From assembly GCF_014652395.1 (NCBI RefSeq), contig NZ_BMYS01000003.1:152686-216685 (forward strand): a DNA stretch of 64,000 bases, given 5' to 3'. A program made the translations under genes and the position numbers. The stretch is from Advenella faeciporci (GTDB lineage: Bacteria; Pseudomonadota; Gammaproteobacteria; Burkholderiales; Burkholderiaceae_B). Below are positions 53,933 through 63,873 of the stretch, one piece after another; within the stretch, counting starts at the first letter, position 1, and every line of letters starts with the position of its first letter. A model generated the notes under the pieces. That model was given only the letters and a program-made list of their open reading frames with translations. It was not told the DNA's origin and did not search any database.

Positions 53933-54790
53933 ATGGCTTTAGACTATAACCTTATTAAAAACTGGACGTTCCCCGATGTCGTGCAGGAATATACTGTCAA
54001 GGACAGCATCCTGTACGCGCTGGGTATTGGCCTGGGACAAGACCCCCTTGATGAAAACCAGCTGCAATTTGTTTACGAGAAAAACATCAAAGCCTTCCCC
54101 ACCATGGCGGTTGTTCTGGGTTATCCCGGCTTCTGGATGCAAGATCCGGCCGCCGGCATTACCTGGGTAAAACTGGTTCACGGCGAGCAACGCACCACGA
54201 TTCATCAACCGCTGCCTGCCAGCGGAAAAATCACCGGTAAAATCAGGGTATCCCACGTAATTGACAAGGGTGCCGACAAAGGCGCCCTGGTGATTACCGA
54301 GCGCAAGCTTTACGATGAGGCAGGTACCTTGCTGGCCACCATCGAACAAACCACCTTCTGCCGTGCAGATGGTGGCTTTGGTGTTAGTGATGAACCGCCC
54401 CCAGCCCTGCCCAAGGTCCCCGATACGGCACCGGATCAGGTCTGTGAATTACCCATCCTGCCGCAGGCGGCCATTTTGTATCGTCTCAATGCCGACCCGA
54501 ATCCCCTGCATATCGATCCGGCCGTTGCCAGTGCAGCTGGTTATCCACAACCCATTTTGCACGGCCTGTGCACCTATGGTGTAGCGGCTCATGCTATCAT
54601 GAAGACCTTCTGCGACTATGATCCTGCGCGTCTGGTTCGTTTTGATACCCGTTTTTCAGCACCTGTTTATCCGGGTGAAACGCTGGTATGTGAAATGTGG
54701 AAACGCAATGAGCACGAAATCCAGTTCCAGGCTAAAGTCAAAGAAAGAAATATTATTGTATTAAGCAATGGCTTTGCCGAGATTAAATAA
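53933..54790 (+). CDS. MaoC-type (R)-specific enoyl-CoA hydratase 2
   Basis: Protein of 285 aa from ATG 53933 (AAGGAGACAAGA upstream). Two hotdog repeats; the hydratase 2 motif YRLNADPNPLHIDPAVA followed by GYPQPILHGLCTYG supplies the Asp/His pair. Corresponds to the hydratase half of multifunctional enzyme 2, making (3R)-hydroxyacyl-CoA that the SDR can oxidise. The stop touches the next ATG. Confidence 0.92.
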   Translation: MALDYNLIKNWTFPDVVQEYTVKDSILYALGIGLGQDPLDENQLQFVYEKNIKAFPTMAVVLGYPGFWMQDPAAGITWVKLVHGEQRTTIHQPLPASGKITGKIRVSHVIDKGADKGALVITERKLYDEAGTLLATIEQTTFCRADGGFGVSDEPPPALPKVPDTAPDQVCELPILPQAAILYRLNADPNPLHIDPAVASAAGYPQPILHGLCTYGVAAHAIMKTFCDYDPARLVRFDTRFSAPVYPGETLVCEMWKRNEHEIQFQAKVKERNIIVLSNGFAEIK

Positions 54791-56002
54791 ATGACTAAAC
54801 GTGGATTACCATTAGAAGGCATCAAGGTGCTTGACCTGTCGCGTGTGCTGGCAGGCCCCTGGTGCTCGCAAAACCTGGCCGACCTGGGTGCCGATATCAT
54901 CAAGGTTGAACGCCCCGAAACGGGCGACGATACCCGTGCCTGGGGGCCTCCATACCTGAAAGATGCGCAAGGCAACGACACCAGTGAAGCGGCCTACTAT
55001 TTAAGTGCCAACCGCAACAAGCGCTCTATCGCCATAGATATTGCCAGTGAAGAAGGCAGCAATCTGGTTCGTGAACTGGCCAAATCATGCGATATTCTGG
55101 TTGAAAACTTCAAGGTCGGTGGCCTGAAAAAATACGGCCTTGATTACGATAGCATCAAGGAAATCAACCCCAGGCTGATTTATTGCTCCATTACCGGCTT
55201 TGGCCAGACTGGCCCCATGGCCAAGGAGCCCGGCTATGATTTCATCATCCAGGGAATGGGCGGCCTGATGAGCATTACCGGTGAACGCGACGACTTGCCT
55301 GGCGGTGGCCCGCAAAAGGCAGGCGTGGCGGTTACCGATCTCATGACGGGTATGTATGCCACTATTGGTATCCTGGGCGCCTTGCAAGAACGCAACAAAA
55401 GCGGGCTTGGCCAGCACATTGATGTTGCCTTGCTGGACTGCCATATTGCCATGCTGGCCAACCAGAACCTGAACTACATGACCTCAGGCGTTGCCCCCAA
55501 ACGGGCAGGCAATGCTCACCAGAACGTCGTACCCTATCAGGTTTTCGCTTCCAGCGACGGGCATTTGATTGTCGCCGTCGGCAACGACCGTCAATTTGCC
55601 GCTTACAGCAAGGCCATTGGCCGCCCCGATCTGGCAGAAAATCCGGATTACACGACCAATAGCAGTCGCCTGCAAAACCGCAAGGAATTGATTGCCATTC
55701 TGGAACTCATCATGCGTACCGATACCCGGGACAACTGGCTGGAAAAACTGAAAGCGGCAGGCGTGCCTTGTGGCCCTATCAATACCATTGACCAGGTTTT
55801 TGAAATGCCACAAGTCAAGGCAAGAAACATTTGGAAAACGATTGAGCACCCGATTGCCGGTGTTGCGCCCACCACGGCCAACCCCATTAATTACTCGGCA
55901 ACGCCCATTCAATATCGCATGGCCCCGCCTTTATTGGGTGAGCATACTGAAGAAATCCTGCGTGAATTCAATCTGGATGACCAGTACAAGCTGAACCAAT
56001 AA
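54791..56002 (+). CDS. class III CoA-transferase (CaiB/Frc family)
   Basis: Protein of 403 aa. Opening LEGIKVLDLSRVLAGPWCSQ, and the catalytic Asp in PGYDFIIQGMGGLMSITGE. It moves CoA between carboxylic acids, probably activating the pathway substrate with succinyl-CoA or another thioester donor. Starts directly at the end of the hydratase gene with no spacer, so it is translationally coupled. Last gene of the operon. Confidence 0.93.
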   Translation: MTKRGLPLEGIKVLDLSRVLAGPWCSQNLADLGADIIKVERPETGDDTRAWGPPYLKDAQGNDTSEAAYYLSANRNKRSIAIDIASEEGSNLVRELAKSCDILVENFKVGGLKKYGLDYDSIKEINPRLIYCSITGFGQTGPMAKEPGYDFIIQGMGGLMSITGERDDLPGGGPQKAGVAVTDLMTGMYATIGILGALQERNKSGLGQHIDVALLDCHIAMLANQNLNYMTSGVAPKRAGNAHQNVVPYQVFASSDGHLIVAVGNDRQFAAYSKAIGRPDLAENPDYTTNSSRLQNRKELIAILELIMRTDTRDNWLEKLKAAGVPCGPINTIDQVFEMPQVKARNIWKTIEHPIAGVAPTTANPINYSATPIQYRMAPPLLGEHTEEILREFNLDDQYKLNQ

Positions 56003-56067
56003 GCTCGTTACTCGTTTACTCGTTTACTCGTTCCACGCTACTCGTTCCCACGCTCCCGCGTGGGAAC
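56003..56067. repeat. dispersed palindrome with ACTCGTT tandem expansion
   Basis: GTTCCCACGC-TCCC-GCGTGGGAAC (56044-56067) is a perfect 10-bp stem. Upstream, the flanking word CTCGTT is repeated about five times (56004-56046), including two exact 8-bp ACTCGTTT copies at 56010-56025. The same palindrome family occurs near 24723 and 63857. Confidence 0.8.
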
Positions 56068-56103
56068 CAGAAATTAACAGAACCCCGGGAGTCGCAGAGA
56101 ACC

Positions 56104-56958
56104 TTACGCGGCTGCCGACCACACCCAGAGGCCGACAATCAGGCCCAGCACAATACGATACCAGCCAAACGGCCGATAAGAATAAACGCTAATAAACTTA
56201 AGCAAGGCACGAACCAGCAACAGGGCACTGATAAAAGCCGCAATAAAACCAATCACCACGGCCAGCATATTGCTGTCGCTAAGCTCGCCACCATATTTAT
56301 ACATGCTTAAGACCGTAGCCCCCAGCATGGTAGGCATGGCCAGAAAGAAAGAAAACTCGGTGGCGGTTCTGCGGTGTATGCCCGCCATCATGCCGGCAAT
56401 AATGGTGGCGCCCGAACGGGACGTACCGGGAATCATGGCAAGGCACTGGGCAAAACCCACCACCAACGCCTGTTTCCAGGTAATGTCTTCCAGGCGTTGC
56501 ACCTTGGCACTTTGGGATTCGGAATTGGCGGGAGCATGCTTGGCCATATCGGGGCGGCGTTCAACCCACAACATCAGGATGCCACCCAGTACCAGGGTAA
56601 ATGCATAAATAATAAACTTGCCATCAAGCAACTGGGCAATCTGCTTGATCAGAATAAGCCCAATAACGGCGGCGGGCAAAAAAGCAAGAATCAGGTTGCG
56701 TGTAAACAGCAACTCGGTGCGATCACCGGTAAAAGTACCCCGTATGACCTGCCACAGACGATACCTGAAAATCCACATAACCGCCAGAATGGAACCCAGC
56801 TGAATGACAATCTCATAAACCTTGAAGTCACCCGAATCAAAATTGATCCAGTCGCCAAGAATTAACAAATGCGCCGTACTTGAAATAGGCAAAAACTCGG
56901 TCAGACCTTCCACCACCCCGAGGAAGGCCGCCTTCAGTAAATAAATAAACTGTTCCAT
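56104..56958 (-). CDS. uppP: undecaprenyl-diphosphatase
   Basis: UppP (BacA) dephosphorylates undecaprenyl pyrophosphate to recycle the lipid carrier for cell wall synthesis. The 284 aa carry the two signatures EGLTEFLPISSTAHLLILGD near the N-terminus and PGTSRSGATIIAGM, whose Glu, Ser and Arg form the active site. About eight membrane helices. A predicted cytoplasmic loop near residue 140 is charged. It follows the suhB gene by 16 bp on the same strand. Confidence 0.96.
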   Translation of the reverse strand: MEQFIYLLKAAFLGVVEGLTEFLPISSTAHLLILGDWINFDSGDFKVYEIVIQLGSILAVMWIFRYRLWQVIRGTFTGDRTELLFTRNLILAFLPAAVIGLILIKQIAQLLDGKFIIYAFTLVLGGILMLWVERRPDMAKHAPANSESQSAKVQRLEDITWKQALVVGFAQCLAMIPGTSRSGATIIAGMMAGIHRRTATEFSFFLAMPTMLGATVLSMYKYGGELSDSNMLAVVIGFIAAFISALLLVRALLKFISVYSYRPFGWYRIVLGLIVGLWVWSAAA

Positions 56959-56974
56959 TCAGGTTTTCTTGGCG

Positions 56975-57769
56975 TTATTCTTGCAAAGCAGCAATCATTT
57001 GAGTAAATACTTTGGGACCACCTGCCAGCAAATTGCCAGTTTTCATCCAGGTTTGCTCTCCTTCAAAGTCACCAATCAGGCCACCGGCCTCCAGAACCAG
57101 CAAGCTGCCTGCCGCAATATCCCAGGGTTTCAGGTTGACACCGCAGAAACCGTCAAGACGCCCGCAGGCCACATAGGCCAATTCAAGCACCGTAGCACCC
57201 AAACGGCGAAAACCCGAGCTTTCATCAATCAGGGGATAAAAACGCTCGGCTCCTTTGCGATTGGAACTGGTCACGGAAGGGAAGCGGCCAGCCAGCATGG
57301 CGTCGGAAAAACGGGCACGGTTGGCAACACGTACACGACGGTCGTTAAGGAAAGCGCCACCACCACGGGTAGAGGTGAACATTTCATTGCGGGCCGGATC
57401 ATAAATAACGGCCTGTGTAATGACGCCACGATGCGCCAGGGCAATGGAAACCGCATAATTAGGCAAACCGTGAATGAAATTTTTGGTGCCATCAAGCGGA
57501 TCAATAATCCATTGATATTCGGGAGCGGCACTGGCGTCGCCATCTTGTGCGGATACAAAGCCGGACTCTTCCCCCAGGAAGGCGTGATCAGGGTAAGCAT
57601 CGCGCAACACATCAATAATCGCCTCTTCTGCAGCGTGATCAATGTCAGTCACATAATCATTATGGCCTTTACGGGCGATTTGAATTTTATCAATATCAAG
57701 ACTGCCGCGATTGATGATTGCGCCGGCACGTCTTGCTGCCTTGATGGCAATGGTGAGCATTGGATGCAT
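56975..57769 (-). CDS. suhB: inositol-1-monophosphatase
   Basis: Protein of 264 aa. Metal and substrate motifs: GEESGFVSAQDGD, WIIDPLDGTKNFIHGLP and WDIAAGSLLVLEAGG. Hydrolyses inositol monophosphate; E. coli SuhB also joins ribosomal RNA antitermination complexes. Divergent from trmJ across 113 bp, the same arrangement seen in other betaproteobacteria. Confidence 0.95.
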   Translation of the reverse strand: MHPMLTIAIKAARRAGAIINRGSLDIDKIQIARKGHNDYVTDIDHAAEEAIIDVLRDAYPDHAFLGEESGFVSAQDGDASAAPEYQWIIDPLDGTKNFIHGLPNYAVSIALAHRGVITQAVIYDPARNEMFTSTRGGGAFLNDRRVRVANRARFSDAMLAGRFPSVTSSNRKGAERFYPLIDESSGFRRLGATVLELAYVACGRLDGFCGVNLKPWDIAAGSLLVLEAGGLIGDFEGEQTWMKTGNLLAGGPKVFTQMIAALQE

Positions 57770-57882
57770 ATTTGTTCTGTTTTAATCGAGTTGGGTAAAA
57801 TAGGCATTTTAAATGACAACCGCCTCAAGTTCTAGCCAAACACCTGTTTTTCACTAGAATATATGGTTTTTGAAGGAATATC

Positions 57883-58647
57883 ATGCTTCCCAGCTTTGCC
57901 CATACCCGTTTTATCATGGTGGCACCCAGTCATCCCGGCAATGTCGGTGCCGCCGCCAGGGCCATCAAAACCATGGGCTTTAACGAGCTGGTACTGGTGT
58001 CTCCCAAAGACCCGGACATCAAAAACAACCCCGAAGCCATTGCCCTGTCCAGTGGCGCAACCGATGTCCTGCACAATGCCCACCTTGTTTCAACCCTGGA
58101 TGAAGCCCTGGCCCCGGTCACGCTGTCATTCGCGCTGACCGCACGTAGCCGGGACATGGGCCCGCCAGCCCTGGACATCCGCCAAAGCGCCCAATTAAGC
58201 GCCCGTCATTTGGCCAGCGCCCCCGAAAACCGAGTGGCGGTGGTACTGGGTACGGAAAGAACCGGCCTTGAGAATGATGAAATCAGCCGTTGCCACCGAA
58301 TCTGTCACATTCCGGCCAACCCGGCCTACAGCTCCCTGAATGTATCCCAAGCCTTGCAGCTGGCCGCCTGGGAATTGCGTTACGCCCTGATGGAAAGCAA
58401 TTCCACTGCCACACCGGCCAGCGACATACCGCCTGAAGCAGCGTATGCCCCCAGTGAAAAAGTGGAAGCCCTGGTTAAACACTGGGAACAGGCCCTGGTC
58501 GCCATTGATTTCCTGAACCCCGCACACCCGAAAAAACTCATGCCCCGCATGCGCTACCTGTTCACCCGCATTCACATGAGCCAGGAAGAAGTGGACATGA
58601 TGCGCGGTGTTTGCACCAATATCATCAAACATGCCAGCAAAAAATAA
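57883..58647 (+). CDS. trmJ: tRNA (cytidine/uridine-2'-O-)-methyltransferase
   Basis: SPOUT-class methyltransferase of 254 aa. FIMVAPSHPGNVGAAARAIK at the start and the knotted S-adenosylmethionine site VVLGTERTGLENDEIS with IPANPAYSSLNVSQALQL are typical of TrmJ, which methylates position 32 of several tRNAs. The C-terminal extension (about 80 aa, DIPPEAAYAPSEKVEALVKHW) is the dimerisation part. AAGGAA precedes the ATG. Confidence 0.94.
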   Translation: MLPSFAHTRFIMVAPSHPGNVGAAARAIKTMGFNELVLVSPKDPDIKNNPEAIALSSGATDVLHNAHLVSTLDEALAPVTLSFALTARSRDMGPPALDIRQSAQLSARHLASAPENRVAVVLGTERTGLENDEISRCHRICHIPANPAYSSLNVSQALQLAAWELRYALMESNSTATPASDIPPEAAYAPSEKVEALVKHWEQALVAIDFLNPAHPKKLMPRMRYLFTRIHMSQEEVDMMRGVCTNIIKHASKK

Positions 58648-58663
58648 TGAGCGTGCTGTCATT

Positions 58664-58676
58664 GTCATAATATGAC
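58664..58676. promoter_or_regulatory. 13-bp palindrome upstream of amn
   Basis: GTCATA-A-TATGAC is a perfect dyad about 70 bp before the amn start, followed by GCTATACT as a possible -10 element. An operator is plausible; the regulator is unknown. Confidence 0.35.
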
Positions 58677-58746
58677 GCTATACTGTCCGGAAAGAAAAAT
58701 CACTTGATTCCTTGAATTCCAATAACAAAATAGAACCGTTACTGCA

Positions 58747-60243
58747 ATGACACATACTCATCTTTCTCCCAAGGCAATCTCTACCCCGGAGCATATTGCT
58801 TTTACCGCCTTCGACAATGCTGAAAAGGCTTATGAGCAGCTGGTATTTATTTATCAACGTAACACCCGGTTTATTCGCACGGCATTTACGCATTTCATCA
58901 ATAACGAAATCCCGCCCGAATATAGCGTCCGGGCATTTTACCCGGCCATTCGGCTACGCGTTACCGATCACAAGGAAGTTGACTCCCGTCTTTCTTACGG
59001 CTACGCCACCGAGCCAGGCATTTACTCCACCACCATTACCCAACCCGAACTGTATAAATCGTATTTGCTGGAACAAATCAGCCTGCTGATTAAAAACCAC
59101 GGGCTCGCGGTTGAAATTGGCGAATCCAAGACGCCTATTCCACTGCACTTTGCATTTACTGGCAGCCAGTATGTGGAAGGGGTATATGGCAATACCAACA
59201 CCCTGACCCTGCGCAACTATTTTGATGTACCTGACCTGGCGGTCATGGATGATGCCATTGTCAATGGCACCCTGAAAACCGAAGCCAATACGCCGGCGCC
59301 ACTTGCTCCCTTTACCGCTCCGCGCATTGATTACTCCCTGCACCGCCTGCAACACTATACGGCAACGGCCCCTGAACACTTCCAGGGTTTTGTGCTGTTT
59401 ACCAACTACCAGTTTTATGTGGATGCCTTTTGCAACAAAGCCCGCGAACTGGTCCGTGACCCCAGCAGTGGCTACAGCGAACTGGTTGAGCCAGGCAACC
59501 TGGTCACCACCGCCACACATAGCCCCAAAGCAGGCAGTCAACCGGTGCGCCTGCCACAAATGCCGGCCTATCACCTTAAACGCCCTGATGGCAACGGCAT
59601 CACCTTGGTCAACATGGGTGTAGGCCCCTCTAATGCCAAAACCATTACCGATCACATTGCCGTACTGCGCCCCTCTGCCTGGATCATGCTGGGCCACTGC
59701 GCAGGCCTGCGCAACACCCAAAGACTGGGTGACTACGTACTGGCACACGGTTATGTGCGCGATGATCACGTACTGGACGCCGACCTGCCTTTATGGGTAC
59801 CCATTCCACCCCTAGCTGAGGTCCAGGTTGCCCTTGAAGAAGCCGTCGCCCAGGTATCCGGTCTGGATGGCTGGGAACTCAAACGCATTATGCGCACCGG
59901 CACCGTAGCCAGCATTGACAACCGCAACTGGGAATTGCGTGATCACGATGAGCCGGTCCAACGGCTGTCGCAATCGCGCGCCATTGGGCTGGATATGGAA
60001 TCGGCAACCATTGCCGCCAACGGTTTCCGGTTCAGGGTTCCGTATGGCACTTTGCTGTGCGTGTCAGACAAACCCCTGCATGGCGAACTGAAACTGCCCG
60101 GCATGGCCACCGATTTTTACCGTACACAGGTTAACCAGCATTTATATATTGGCATGCGAGCCCTGGAAATTTTGCGTGAAATGCCACGCGAACGCCTGCA
60201 ATCGCGTAAACTACGCAGCTTTATAGAAACCGCTTTCAAATAA
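58747..60243 (+). CDS. amn: AMP nucleosidase
   Basis: Splits AMP into adenine and ribose 5-phosphate, a control on AMP level. Protein of 498 aa with the N-terminal regulatory domain and the C-terminal purine phosphorylase-like domain (MGVGPSNAKTITDHIAVLRP, GHCAGLRNTQRLGDYVLAHG, GLDMESATIAANGFRFRVPY, LCVSDKPLHGELKLPGMA). The catalytic Asp lies in SDKP. No Shine-Dalgarno sequence is obvious before the ATG. Confidence 0.95.
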   Translation: MTHTHLSPKAISTPEHIAFTAFDNAEKAYEQLVFIYQRNTRFIRTAFTHFINNEIPPEYSVRAFYPAIRLRVTDHKEVDSRLSYGYATEPGIYSTTITQPELYKSYLLEQISLLIKNHGLAVEIGESKTPIPLHFAFTGSQYVEGVYGNTNTLTLRNYFDVPDLAVMDDAIVNGTLKTEANTPAPLAPFTAPRIDYSLHRLQHYTATAPEHFQGFVLFTNYQFYVDAFCNKARELVRDPSSGYSELVEPGNLVTTATHSPKAGSQPVRLPQMPAYHLKRPDGNGITLVNMGVGPSNAKTITDHIAVLRPSAWIMLGHCAGLRNTQRLGDYVLAHGYVRDDHVLDADLPLWVPIPPLAEVQVALEEAVAQVSGLDGWELKRIMRTGTVASIDNRNWELRDHDEPVQRLSQSRAIGLDMESATIAANGFRFRVPYGTLLCVSDKPLHGELKLPGMATDFYRTQVNQHLYIGMRALEILREMPRERLQSRKLRSFIETAFK

Positions 60244-60259
60244 CAAAGGAATTTTCAGC

Positions 60260-61183
60260 TTGACGGCTGTATTAAATGCGGTAATACCGATTTTTTCCCT
60301 GATCCTGATCGGTTATCTGGCTGCGAAAAAGAAAATACTCAGTCATGAGGCCACCCACCACCTGAATCTTTACGTGGTGTGGCTGGCCCTGCCTGCGCTG
60401 CTGTTTCAGGCCATGGCCACCACGCCCTGGCAAGAACTGTACCAGCCGGGCTTCATTAGTGCCTCCATGGGCTCCATGCTGATTGTCTTTCTTGTGTTTT
60501 TGGTCTGGCAGAAAAAAACAGCACCACTAGCCGACCGGAGCATTAACAGCCTAAGCGCCGCCTACAGCAATACCGGTTATATGGGTCTTCCCTTATGCGC
60601 GCTTGTATTTGGGCCGGAAGGACTGATACCGGCTATCATTTCCATGCTATTAACCGCCTGCGTGCTGTTTGCGATGGCCATTATTTTCATTGAGTTTGGC
60701 ATTCAGTCTTCACCCAAACTCAGTGAAACCCTGCGCAAAACCGCGCTTTCCCTGGCTAAAAATCCGCTTATTGCCGCACCGGTTCTGGGTGGTGTGGTGG
60801 CGGCAAGCCCTGTAAGCATTCCGGCCCCACTGCTGGAATTTACCCGTTTGCTGGGCGCTTCGGCAAGCCCCTGTGCCCTGGTAACCATTGGCCTTTTTCT
60901 GGCACAAACCCCCAATAAGGGTTTGCAAACCGGCACGGTGACCGTACTTACCCTGAAACTGTTGCTATTGCCCGCCTTTACGGCACTTCTGGTGTTTTAC
61001 GTTTTTGATATGCCGCTGGTTTACCAGCAAGCCGCCATCCTGCTGGCCGCACTGCCAACCGGCACGGGCCCTTTCATGCTGGCCACCCTGTACAAGCGCA
61101 ATTCACAGCTGGTTTCCCAAAGCATTTTCCTGTCTACGGTCATCTCGGTCCTGACCATTTCATTGCTTATTTCCTGGTTTTAA
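60260..61183 (+). CDS. AEC family transporter (auxin efflux carrier fold)
   Basis: Protein of 307 aa that starts with TTG at 60260, preceded by AAAGGAATTTT. Ten membrane helices in two halves, with AYSNTGYMGLPLCALVFG and LLAALPTGTGPFMLATLY as the crossover segments characteristic of the family. Relatives export or import malonate, malate or auxin. Follows amn by 16 bp, so probably in one transcript. Substrate unknown. Confidence 0.88.
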   Translation: MTAVLNAVIPIFSLILIGYLAAKKKILSHEATHHLNLYVVWLALPALLFQAMATTPWQELYQPGFISASMGSMLIVFLVFLVWQKKTAPLADRSINSLSAAYSNTGYMGLPLCALVFGPEGLIPAIISMLLTACVLFAMAIIFIEFGIQSSPKLSETLRKTALSLAKNPLIAAPVLGGVVAASPVSIPAPLLEFTRLLGASASPCALVTIGLFLAQTPNKGLQTGTVTVLTLKLLLLPAFTALLVFYVFDMPLVYQQAAILLAALPTGTGPFMLATLYKRNSQLVSQSIFLSTVISVLTISLLISWF

Positions 61184-61201
61184 CCGCTACAATACCCCTC
61201 T

Positions 61202-63856
61202 ATGAGCACAAAGTCCCTTTCTTCCAAAGCCGAAGCGGTCCCTAACCGTTTTGCCGGCCACACGCCCATGATGCAGCAATACCTTGCCCTTAAAGAAGAA
61301 GCAGGCTCAATATTGCTGTTCTATCGCATGGGCGATTTTTATGAAATGTTTTATGACGATGCCATTAAAACGGCACGCCTGCTGAATCTGACCCTCACCA
61401 AGCGCGGCACCTCCAATGGCGAGCCGATTCCCATGGCTGGTGTACCCATGCATGCCATGGAACAATATCTGGCACGCCTGGTGGCCATGGGTGAATCGGT
61501 GGCCATTTGTGAACAGATTGGTGACCCGGCTGCCAGCAAAGGCCCGGTTGAGCGCAAGATTGTACGTATTGTCACCCCCGGCACCCTGACCGATGAAACC
61601 CTGTTGCCGTCCAAATCCGACCGTCCTTTAATGGCCATTTACCTGCCCCATAAAGGCCGCCAGCCCAAGTATGGTCTGGCCTGGCTGAATCTGGCCAGTG
61701 GCGAATTCCGTCTTACCGAATGCGATGTGGCTTCGCTGGATTCTGAAATCCACCGTATTGCCCCGGCCGAAATCGTGCATGCAGACTCTTTTCAACCGGA
61801 AACCAGCTGGCAAGGCACTTTAAGCACAACCGCAGACTGGCACTTTGACCAAAACGAAGCCAACACTCTGCTATGCCAGCATTTTGGTATTGATTCCCTG
61901 GCCAGTTTCGGTATTCACGACATGCCTTCGGCAGTCACCGCTGCCGGTGCCCTGCTGCGTTACACCGAAAGAACGCAAACCCAGTCGCTGTCCCATGTGC
62001 AGGGCATTAGCGTTGACCAAGCCAGCGATTACCTGGTCCTGGACCCGGTAACCCGCAAAAACCTGGAAATTACCGAAACCATTAGCGGCGAAGAAAGCCC
62101 AACCCTGTTCTCTTTGCTGGACGCCTGCGAAACCCCCATGGGCAGTCGTCTGCTGCGCCGCTGGCTGCACCACCCGCTACGTGCCAATGAACCGGTAGTG
62201 GCCAGACAGGCCTGCGTTCAGGCTTTCCTGATGGGCAAATCAGACAGTCCCATGCACCCGGCCATCGTGCTGGAAAAAATCAACCAGTTATTAAAATCAT
62301 TCCCCGACCTGGAACGCATTGCCACCCGTATTGCGCTGCAATCAGTTCGCCCCCGCGAGCTGGCCAGCCTGCGCGATGCGCTGGCCCGCCTGCCCGATTT
62401 GCACCAATTGCTCAATGAGCACATTGCCTCTACCCCGCGCATGGAGACACTGTTTTCAGCTCTGGCCATAGACCCGGCCCTGCAACAGCGCCTGCACCAG
62501 GCCATTGATACAGAACCCGCTGCGCTAATCCGTGAAGGTGGCGTGATTGCCGCGGGCTTTGATGCCGAACTGGATGAACTGCGTTCCCTGGCCAGCGACA
62601 ATGGCACCTACTTACTGGAGCTGGAAGCCCGGGAACGCAGCCGCACCGGCATTGCCAACCTGCGGGTTGAATACAACCGGGTCCATGGTTTCTTTATTGA
62701 AGTGTCCAAAGGTCAGATTGACAAAGTCCCCGATGATTACCGCCGTCGCCAGACCCTTAAAAATGTTGAACGCTACATTACACCCGAACTGAAAGCCTGG
62801 GAAGACAAGATCCTGTCGGCAAAGGACCGTTCATTAAGCCGGGAAAAATGGCTTTACGAACAGTTGGTGGAAGAACTGGCCCAGGCCGTACCGGCGCTGC
62901 AGCAATGCGCCCAGGCCGTTTCTGAAATTGACGTGTATTTATCACTGGCGCAACATGCCCGCAACAATGACTGGGTGGCCCCTGAATTGTGCGAGGCCCC
63001 CATTATTGAGATTGAGGCGGGCCGCCATCCGGTGGTTGAACGCAGCATAGAACGCTTCACCCCCAACAGCTGCCAAATGAACCCCAACCGGCGCATGTTG
63101 CTGATTACCGGCCCCAATATGGGGGGTAAATCCACGTACATGCGGCAAATTGCCCTGATTGTTTTGCTGGCTCGCATGGGCAGTTTCGTACCGGCCCAGT
63201 CTGCCCGCATTGGCATGATAGACCGTATTTTCACCCGCATTGGCGCTGCCGATGACCTGGCCGGCGGCCGCTCCACCTTCATGATGGAAATGACCGAAGC
63301 CGCTGCGATCCTGGCCGCCAGCACGCCACACAGTCTGGTACTGATGGATGAAATCGGGCGCGGCACCTCGACCTATGATGGCCTGTCTTTAGCCTGGTCA
63401 ATTGCCTGCCGCCTGTTAACCCACAACCAGGCGCTTACCCTGTTTGCCACCCATTACTTTGAAATTACGCGCCTGCCCGAACAAAACGAGGCCGCCGTCA
63501 ACGTTCATCTGGCCGCCGCCGAATCACCCGGTGGCATTGTTTTTTTGCATGAAGTCCAGGAAGGCCCAGCCAGCCGAAGCTATGGGATCCAGGTTGCCCA
63601 GCGGGCCGGCATTCCCGCTGCGGTTATCCGCCAGGCCAAGCGTGAACTGGAACGCCTTGAAAACCAGGCCAGCAACACGGCACAACTGGATTTATTTGCC
63701 GAAACCGCCCCGGCCAATGACCAGGCCAGCGATGACCAGCTTGAACTGCAGGCCCTGCGGGAAGCCATTAACGATCTTGACCCTGACAGCATGAGCCCAC
63801 GGGAGGCTTTGGATGCCCTGTATAAACTGCGTAATCTTTTTGGGCAGAAGGAGTAG
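61202..63856 (+). CDS. mutS: DNA mismatch repair protein MutS
   Basis: Protein of 884 aa, slightly longer than E. coli MutS. The mismatch-reading Phe-x-Glu is Phe46-Tyr47-Glu48 in RMGDFYEMF. Walker A is [14 protein letters not shown] near 637-648, Walker B is [17 protein letters not shown], and the C-terminal dimer/tetramer domain ([19 protein letters not shown]) is complete. It starts 18 bp after the AEC gene. The palindrome and the insertion sequence begin immediately after its stop, so the gene itself is intact. Confidence 0.97.
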   Translation: MSTKSLSSKAEAVPNRFAGHTPMMQQYLALKEEAGSILLFYRMGDFYEMFYDDAIKTARLLNLTLTKRGTSNGEPIPMAGVPMHAMEQYLARLVAMGESVAICEQIGDPAASKGPVERKIVRIVTPGTLTDETLLPSKSDRPLMAIYLPHKGRQPKYGLAWLNLASGEFRLTECDVASLDSEIHRIAPAEIVHADSFQPETSWQGTLSTTADWHFDQNEANTLLCQHFGIDSLASFGIHDMPSAVTAAGALLRYTERTQTQSLSHVQGISVDQASDYLVLDPVTRKNLEITETISGEESPTLFSLLDACETPMGSRLLRRWLHHPLRANEPVVARQACVQAFLMGKSDSPMHPAIVLEKINQLLKSFPDLERIATRIALQSVRPRELASLRDALARLPDLHQLLNEHIASTPRMETLFSALAIDPALQQRLHQAIDTEPAALIREGGVIAAGFDAELDELRSLASDNGTYLLELEARERSRTGIANLRVEYNRVHGFFIEVSKGQIDKVPDDYRRRQTLKNVERYITPELKAWEDKILSAKDRSLSREKWLYEQLVEELAQAVPALQQCAQAVSEIDVYLSLAQHARNNDWVAPELCEAPIIEIEAGRHPVVERSIERFTPNSCQMNPNRRMLLITGPNMGGKSTYMRQIALIVLLARMGSFVPAQSARIGMIDRIFTRIGAADDLAGGRSTFMMEMTEAAAILAASTPHSLVLMDEIGRGTSTYDGLSLAWSIACRLLTHNQALTLFATHYFEITRLPEQNEAAVNVHLAAAESPGGIVFLHEVQEGPASRSYGIQVAQRAGIPAAVIRQAKRELERLENQASNTAQLDLFAETAPANDQASDDQLELQALREAINDLDPDSMSPREALDALYKLRNLFGQKE

Positions 63857-63873
63857 GCATTCCCACGCAGGAG
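63857..63873. repeat. truncated copy of the dispersed palindrome
   Basis: GCATTCCCACGCAGGAG matches the left half of the copies at 24723 and 56044, and stops exactly where the insertion sequence begins. The right half should lie beyond the element, outside the window. Confidence 0.7.

Noticed and set aside
56969..57835. Long plus-strand frame of 288 codons opposite suhB
   Set aside because: It is the antisense of a gene with clear family motifs; its product shows no domain.
58954..59769. Minus-strand frame of 271 codons inside amn
   Set aside because: Antisense shadow of amn, no ribosome-binding site and no recognisable product.
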